A stretch of 22,434 nt of DNA from Amphimedon queenslandica (lineage: Eukaryota > Porifera > Demospongiae > Haplosclerida > Niphatidae), in the NCBI RefSeq assembly GCF_000090795.2, contig NW_003547269.1, positions 1 through 22,434 of the forward strand, read 5' to 3'. This document shows, piece after piece, positions 17,499 through 22,434 of the stretch. The notes under the pieces are model-generated. The model was not told where the DNA came from. It saw nothing but the letters and a program-made list of their open reading frames with translations, and made no database searches. Each line of letters starts with the position of its first letter. Position 1 is the first letter of the stretch. The translations under genes were made by a program, and so were the position numbers.

Positions 17499-18212
17499 AT
17501 GGCAGAGGCAGATGATTCAGCAAGCAGAGTTGGGTATGTATTTCATTCAATTAATGAAAAAGATCTCAAACCTGGGGATCAGATCTATTGCCACAGACTA
17601 ATTGATACATATAGTCATCATGGTATTTACATTGGTGAGCTTGATTGTGAGGTGATTCATTTCGGTGGCGATGACAGTGGATCACTAGGCAAGAAGATAG
17701 GCCAGCAAGATGATGAAACAATGAGGCTAGTGACTGCATTGTCACTGGAGCTTGAACAATTACCAGAAGATTCAGAAAGGGCTCAAGAAATCAAGCAACA
17801 GTTAGATGAAATACACAAAAGCCACAATCGCCCAGTTTGCATAAGGTCAACTACCCTAGCTAAGTTTATGAATAGAAATACACTTCGTTTGGTGTCATAT
17901 GGTAGCAGTGTATTGAAAAAGGGTTTTGCTTTTTATAATAGTGCTATTCACATAGTAAAGGCAATGCCTCCTTCAGAAACAGTTAAGTTAGCTAAACATT
18001 TTCTTAATCATCCAGCAGAGTGGGGGAACTATCATCTTAAGGATAATAATTGTGAAATGTTTGCTTGCTTCTGCAAAACTGGTATTATGGATTTAGCAAC
18101 ACAGCTTAATCTTAGACGCTTATTTTTTTCAGAAAGAATCATGGAACCATCTTTATGTAAGACATTTGAAGAAGCGTTGAGAAAATATCGTGAACAGTGT
18201 ATTAAGAATTAA
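17499..18212 (+). CDS. LRAT-domain (NC-type) protein, intact copy D
   Basis: An uninterrupted 237-residue frame from ATG 17499 to TAA. Order: acidic N-terminus; KDLKPGDQIYCH (22-32); YSHHGIYIGE with His40/41; CEVIHF with His54; a charged helical insert at about 57-112 rich in E, Q, K and D; IRSTTLAKF..NTLRLVSYG (115-134); KAMPPSETVKLAKHF (154-168); and NNCEMFACFCKTG with catalytic Cys185. His, His and Cys are the LRAT/NlpC-P60 triad. The layout, notably the STTL..F..LRL.SYG block and NNCE.F..FCKTG, resembles the NC-domain LRAT proteins of plants more than vertebrate LRAT or HRASLS. No signal peptide or C-terminal membrane anchor is visible. Members transfer or release acyl chains on lipids; the substrate here is unknown. 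Unlike its multi-exon neighbours it has no intron. Confidence 0.88.
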   Translation: MAEADDSASRVGYVFHSINEKDLKPGDQIYCHRLIDTYSHHGIYIGELDCEVIHFGGDDSGSLGKKIGQQDDETMRLVTALSLELEQLPEDSERAQEIKQQLDEIHKSHNRPVCIRSTTLAKFMNRNTLRLVSYGSSVLKKGFAFYNSAIHIVKAMPPSETVKLAKHFLNHPAEWGNYHLKDNNCEMFACFCKTGIMDLATQLNLRRLFFSERIMEPSLCKTFEEALRKYREQCIKN

Positions 18213-18760
18213 ACTTATTTGCTAATCTATTTTTGCTGTTTAATGCTATAAATTTTCAAAATAATTTTGTTATATTTTAATAATGGCAAATGTGACCATA
18301 ATTGACAAAAGGTACCTTATGGCGGGTAGTGAAATTTGTCTTTCTAGCCTAAGAAATCCAACTTCCTGAGCCCCAGTTATCATAAAATTACTCCACAGGA
18401 TGCAAAAAGTTACCATGAAACTTTTAGAAACAATGATTGTCTAACAAAGCACTCACAGGTTGATATTTTCCATTATAACTATCAATTTTAAAATCCGCCA
18501 TAAGGGCCCTTTTGTCAATTATGGTCACAAATTATATTCATCAGTGCTCTCATATTGTGCCTCTATTTGACTTTAATCATTTCATCATATAAAAAAACAT
18601 GGCCATAAAATAAATTTATAAAATCATGAAATTTATTCATGTTTTATAACATGTTATAGGAATAACATGTTATGGGTATTCCAAAAATTCAATGATAGGC
18701 AAGCTTTATAGTGGCAGGTTCACAACTGTTGTTATTTTAGATTCAATTACAACAATCATC
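18213..18760. other. Convergent spacer between LRAT copy D and METTL17
   Basis: It holds both 3' UTRs, a 239-bp TIR element (listed separately) and two copies of the 12-bp palindrome ataacatgttat (18646-18657 and 18662-18673). No coding exon is visible apart from METTL17's end. Confidence 0.6.
18291..18529. mobile_element. 239-bp MITE with perfect 22-bp TIRs
   Basis: tgtgaccataattgacaaaa plus gg at 18291-18312 is exactly inverted at 18508-18529. Similarity continues inward (ttatggcggg at 18317-18326 against ccgccataa at 18495-18503), giving arms of about 36 bp. No open frame. No convincing target duplication was found. The near-perfect ends suggest a fairly recent insertion between the convergent LRAT and METTL17 genes, in or near their 3' UTRs. 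Confidence 0.8.
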
Positions 18761-21700
18761 TTAATCATCATCATCATACACATCAATATTGTTCCAATTA
18801 TCATCATCATTAACATCATTAGTTTGTCTATCATACAGTTCTTGTGGTACGATGACAGTATCTCCCCATTCCTTCTTACGAGTAGTCCTCAATAATTCTC
18901 TAGAAATAGGTAGAAGAATATATAAAAATGATTTTTAAAAATATTATATTACCTTTGCTTTGCTTTACTGAAGATAAGTGTAACAGCTTTACCTATTATT
19001 AAAATACATGTATATGTAATGTATAAATTGCATAAATATGTACCGTATTTGCTCGAATAAATGCCCTGCTTAAATAAACGCCCATGCTAAATATTTTCTA
19101 ACTATAGATACGCATATTTTACCCAGTATATGTGCCTAAAGCCAGGCATACACTAGGCAACATGTTGGTAGCAACATTTGGTTACTTTGATCTTGTAAGC
19201 AACATGTTGCCAGAAATAGAAGGCTGTTCTATTTCTGGCAACATGTTGCTTACAACATCAAAGTAACCACAGATGTTGCAAGCAACATGTTGCCTAGTGT
19301 ATGGGGGCCTTAAAGATTTAGATTGTGCCAGATAGCCTAACTGTTGGAGTACAGTTTGGAATGCTTGAAGGTTGTGGGTTTGATTCCTCTAGAGGCTTTT
19401 TTTACCTGATTTTTTTCCTGTTAAGAAATAAACGCCCGGGCATTTAATTGAGCAAATATGGTACATGTATCACTATCATTAAAACAACAATAACTATATC
19501 ACTTCTGACCATCATACAAAATAGATTTTAGTCAAAATTGTCACCCACTTCGAGGTGAAAATTACTAAATTTTAAGTGAAACTTATTGCCTACTTAGAAG
19601 AGATTTCGATTCCTTCCTCCCTCTCCCTCCCTTCTCTCACCATTAGGACAACACAGTTCACATATTGTGTGTTTAGTTCTTTTCTTCGTCGGCAATAAAA
19701 GACGACACGGAATATCATCAATGAATTGATGTGGTCTCTCTCCTTTCTTTAATATTAAATAACAGAAGTTCTCAATGTAAAAACCTTTTGAACGACACCT
19801 AGTATACTAAAGAGAGAGAGGGGGAGAGATAAAAAATAATACATAAAATAAATTTAAAATAATTAACTATTATTGATTTACTTCTGTGAAAGGTATGGCC
19901 ACTCTCTGAGCAAATTTACAAATTCTATAATAATCAGCAGCAGCTGCCTTAGGACACTGTAGATCATGAGGGCACTACAATGTATGATAGATATACTAGT
20001 AATATACTGAAATATACTGATAATAATATTGCACAGGACATCAAGTTTAATAAAAATTGGGGGTGATTTTGGAGCCATTTTTTCGGAAAAAGCATGGGCT
20101 ATAGTACAGGGTATTTTTTCTTTTTTTAAATGGTCATAACTCAAAAACTTTTAGTCGGAATCAGCTCAAACTTTCTATATAGCATAAGGACATCAATATG
20201 CATCAGAAAATGTAAGGAGTAATTTCAACAATAGTATACTAATAATATACTAATAATATACTGAACTACAGTTCCTTACAGGTGCTACAACATGACACTT
20301 GTCCTGATCGTTATTTCCGCCCTAAAATAATAAATAAATAAAACAAAATTTAATTAATTACATTACATTTAATAGAAAGTCCCTTGCTTGACTTATAATA
20401 TCGAATCCCGAGCTGGTACCAAACTCGATTAACACCTAGAGACAATACAGTTACCATGGCAATGATACCGTTACTATGGTAACATGTCCACTCACCAAGT
20501 ACTTTTCGGTCTTGCCCCATAAGGATAGGAGGGCCTGTTTCCATAGTGACGGGCTGGGAAGCTCGCTAAGAGAATAAGCTGATACAACCAAATCATATTT
20601 TACCTAAAAAATAATAAAAATAAATAAATAAATATAATATTTAATATATGTATTTATAATACACATGTATTATACATGTACATGTATGGGCATGTACCGT
20701 ACAGCATGAAATTTCGGAGGGGATTAAATTGGCAAATTTGGAATTTTGATAGCCATTTGTCAAAATTAAAATCCACCATTTTGAGTCATTATACGCATAC
20801 TCAATGGCACGTGGCCACAAATTTGCCAAATTAAAATTCACCAATCACTAAAATTTAGCAATTTGCCAAATTTAACTCTCTCCAAAATTTCCCACTATAC
20901 AGTATTCAATAAAATTTTAGCATTGTACATGTAATAAAAATGTCAATCATCCAAATGAAATTTTCAAAAGTCAAACTAACAAGATCTATCCACCCACATA
21001 CTAAATTAAGTTAATTATTATTTAGCTCCACCCATTAATGAATATTAATTATTAACCTTGCTGGACACAGGGAGATATTGTCTGAAGTAGACTCCTTTAA
21101 TAGATTCAGTGGATGTGGGGGCGGGACAGGCCGATAGAGAGGGATCTATAATGTATGCCCAGTCACTACCACCTGCAGAGAGAGATAACAAAACCAATGA
21201 CTTTTATTATTGCTCAAAAATTGGGCCAAAGTCCCTGCAGGGTCATAGGCAAAATTTTGCCAAAAATGAAAATGAGAAAATTCTCCATTTTTATAATTTT
21301 TCCTAATGCATACACATGTTCTTATGTTATGTTTCAAGTTTGAACTGATTCCGATCAAAATTGGATTTTTTTATGAATTTTCAAAGTTGCTCAAAAATCA
21401 GACCAAAGTACAGGGACTTTTGCTAAATTTCACCAAAAATGAAAAGTAGAGAATTCTCCATTTTTATTACATTTCCTGATACATATACATGTACTTATGT
21501 TGTGTAGAAAATTTGAGCTGATTCCAATCAAAATTAGATTTTTTATGAATTTTAAAAATTGCTCCAAAATCGGACAAAAGTCCCTGTACTATAGTACAGG
21601 GTCACAGGCCAAATTTTGCCAAAAATAAAAAGTAGAGAATTCTCCATTTTTATAATTTTTCCTAATACATATACATGTTCTTATGTTACGTAGAAAGTTT

Positions 21701-22434
21701 GAGCTGATTCCAATCAAATTTTGATTTTTTACAAATTTTTAAAGTTGTTCCAAAAGTCCCTGTACTATAGTATCAGTATAGTGTTACTACAGTATAGCAG
21801 TATATTACAGTGAGAGTATGTAAGAGGTGGTGTATAGTACCATTTCTTAATGATCTTGCTAGGTCTCCCATATCAGAAGAAGTATCAATAGTTTGATACT
21901 CATACACACTGTTCCCCCATATTGAATGTACTGCCCTGTATAGATACAATATGAGATAATGAAAATATTAAAAGTAAATATACATGTACATGTACATATA
22001 CAATGGATGAAGCTACATTAGAGGTAGTCAGGTACTAACTGTGCTATTGGAATAAAATTTCAATTACTAATAGATGTACTGTACATAATGATGTAACTAT
22101 TTTTATAATTGTAAAGAATAATAATTTACTAGTGACAGATATTAATACCTGCAATATCTACTAAGAATAAAAACCATAAAATGTACATGCACATGTAGTA
22201 CCAGTTATTAAGAGAAACTTTAATACATGAACACGTACATTCCCTTCCCTCCCTCCCAAATCCCTCCCTCCCTCTCTCTCCCTCTCCCTCCCTCTCCCTC
22301 CCTCCCTCCCTCCCTCCCTCTCCCTCTCTTTCCCTCCCTCTCTTTCCCTCCCTCTCTCTCTCCCTCCCTCTCTCCCTATTTCTTACCATACTGCTGTTCC
22401 TAGTCCTGATCCATAGTCAAGCATAGTCTCTGGT
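18761..22434 (-). CDS. METTL17: METTL17/Rsm22, mitochondrial small-ribosomal-subunit assembly factor (partial at right edge)
   Basis: Ten exons on the minus strand: >22434-22387, 21935-21841, 21172-21057, 20603-20496, 20435-20367, 20321-20280, 19974-19882, 19806-19641, 18992-18953 and 18899-18761 (TAA), with all phases closing. Order of motifs: the SAM-binding loop LDYGSGLGTAVW, AVHSIWG, GVYFRQYLPVS, YDLVVSAYSLSELPS, VLIEFGTSSGFDII, HVVAP-CPHDLQCP, FAQRV, HTICELCCPNG and WGDTVIVP. These follow Rsm22/METTL17, an inactive-looking methyltransferase fold that binds the maturing mitochondrial small subunit and carries an iron-sulfur cluster. The cysteines in CPHDLQC, RICKF and ELCCPNG are candidate ligands. 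The C-terminus is an Asp/Asn-rich tail (DVNDDDNWNN..DDDD). The N-terminal part with the targeting peptide is outside the window. Several introns carry transposon-like repeats. Confidence 0.93.
19147..19303. repeat. Near-perfect foldback: ~75-bp arms, 5-base loop
   Basis: The left arm 19147-19221 begins catacactaggcaacatgtt and ends cagaaatagaa. The right arm 19227-19303 is its reverse complement with about four mismatches and two bases inserted. The loop is ggctg. Within each arm 'gcaacatgttgc' palindromes recur. RNA from either strand would form a long miRNA-precursor-like stem. It is most simply a foldback transposable element inserted in the larger TIR element. Confidence 0.88.
19326..19398 (+). 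other. tRNA-derived (SINE-head-like) sequence with A and B boxes
   Basis: An A-box-like word, tagcctaactgttgg, starts at 19333 and a B-box, ggtttgattcc, at 19377, exactly 44 bases apart as in a tRNA with a short variable loop. They are preceded by 'gaaggttgtg', typical of tRNA T-arm regions, and followed at 19397-19403 by T7, a possible Pol III terminator. D, acceptor and T stems pair poorly, so this is not a working tRNA. A tRNA-derived SINE head or a tRNA pseudogene fits best. Confidence 0.6.
20035..20225 (+). repeat. One ~175-bp family unit in a METTL17 intron
   Basis: It shares 'gattttggagccattttttc', 'catgggctatag', 'cagctcaaactttctata' and 'catcagaaaatg' with the units in GOT2 intron 2, in the same plus-strand orientation. 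An 88-residue minus-strand open frame across it (20144-19878) runs into the METTL17 exon and is not a separate gene. Confidence 0.82.
20695..20912 (+). mobile_element. MITE copy in a METTL17 intron, related to 7888-8071
   Basis: Left end gtacagcatgaaatttcgga and the reverse complement of the right end (gtatagtgggaaattttgga) form imperfect TIRs of about 38 bp, continuing into ggattaaattggcaaa-type sequence. The interior carries tggcacgtggccacaaattt, the mirror of the GOT2 intron 3 copy. Non-autonomous, no open frame. Confidence 0.78.
21190..21780 (+). repeat. Three units of a related ~180-bp tandem repeat in a METTL17 intron
   Basis: ttctccattttta words at 21281, 21454 and 21640 mark three units (spacing 173 and 186 bp). 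Each contains 'aaagtccctg.a', 'ttttgccaaaaat.aaaa' and 'gtagaaa.tttgagctgattcc'. The last block is shared with the GOT2-intron repeat family, so both arrays descend from one parent repeat. Small open frames at 21109-21358 mix METTL17 exon sequence and this repeat and are spurious. Confidence 0.82.
22240..22377. repeat. CCCT/CTCT-rich microsatellite in a METTL17 intron
   Basis: About 140 bases of ccct, ctct and ttccct words lie nine bases downstream (plus-strand left) of the last visible METTL17 exon. In the METTL17 RNA this is a purine-rich G3A-type tract just after the splice donor. The 86-residue Arg/Glu/Gly open frame across it is low-complexity noise. Confidence 0.9.

Larger units (their letters stand above)
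19041..19463. mobile_element. 423-bp composite TIR element in a METTL17 intron
   Basis: taccgtatttgctcgaataa plus atgccc at the left end is inverted at the right end (gggcatttaattgagcaaat plus atggta, 19438-19463) with few mismatches; 'aataaacgccc' just inside is also shared. The interior contains a long hairpin (19147-19303) and a tRNA-like segment (about 19326-19398), so it seems to be a nest of at least two elements. It lies in the 648-bp intron between exons 19806-19641 and 18992-18953. Confidence 0.75.

Noticed and set aside
19326..19398. Functional tRNA gene
   Set aside because: A and B boxes are correctly spaced but D, T and acceptor stems do not pair well; it sits inside a mobile element.
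22129..22389. Arg/Glu/Gly-rich 86-residue frame
   Set aside because: It is a translation of the CCCT microsatellite; the true coding part here is the METTL17 exon at 22387-22434.

Overview
The window looks like animal nuclear DNA that is AT-rich, gene-dense and has short introns. The best fit is a demosponge such as Amphimedon queenslandica. That placement is an inference from the protein matches (a FAN-type WD40 protein, an HSPA12-type HSP70, an animal-length ENY2), from typical introns of 40-600 bp, and from the many short inverted-repeat elements. No species-specific sequence proves it. Exon borders below were placed by hand from GT/AG sites, reading phase and family alignment from memory.

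Layout from left to right. (1) Positions 1-1090 (+): the last seven exons of a WD40 gene resembling NSMAF/FAN; its 5' part lies outside the window. (2) 4150-2140 (-): a complete three-exon HSPA12-like HSP70 ATPase gene, tail-to-tail with the WD40 gene. An 884-bp inverted-repeat element with a 7-bp target duplication sits 35 bp upstream of its ATG. (3) 6232-5643 (-): ENY2 in five exons. (4) 6327-11589 (+): mitochondrial aspartate aminotransferase GOT2 in thirteen exons, divergent from ENY2 across a 94-bp shared promoter. (5) 12045-18212 (+): a cluster of intron-poor LRAT-domain genes with four near-full copies and three remnants. Only the last copy (17499-18212) is intact; the other three each carry a frameshift or a stop. 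A duplicated 3' third of GOT2 (16290-17012) is embedded in the cluster. (6) 22434-18761 (-): METTL17, the mitochondrial ribosome assembly factor, ten exons visible, running off the right edge.

The single-copy genes are housekeeping, and three of them point to mitochondria or gene expression: GOT2 (mitochondrial aspartate/malate metabolism), METTL17 (mitoribosome small-subunit assembly) and ENY2 (SAGA/TREX-2). No functional operon-like logic is evident. The dynamic part is the LRAT cluster with its GOT2-derived block, which records repeated local duplication, truncation and decay.

Repeats are abundant in introns. They include a 41-bp minisatellite with internal palindromes in GOT2 intron 10, a family of roughly 175-bp tandem units found in both orientations in GOT2 and METTL17 introns, several TIR elements, and a composite element in a METTL17 intron that contains a 75-bp-arm hairpin and a tRNA-like sequence. 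I found no complete tRNA, rRNA, CRISPR array, virus or autonomous transposase. The most intriguing items are the decaying LRAT array with an optional two-domain splice form, the composite hairpin/tRNA-like element, and an unassigned minus-strand exon candidate at 14453-14675.
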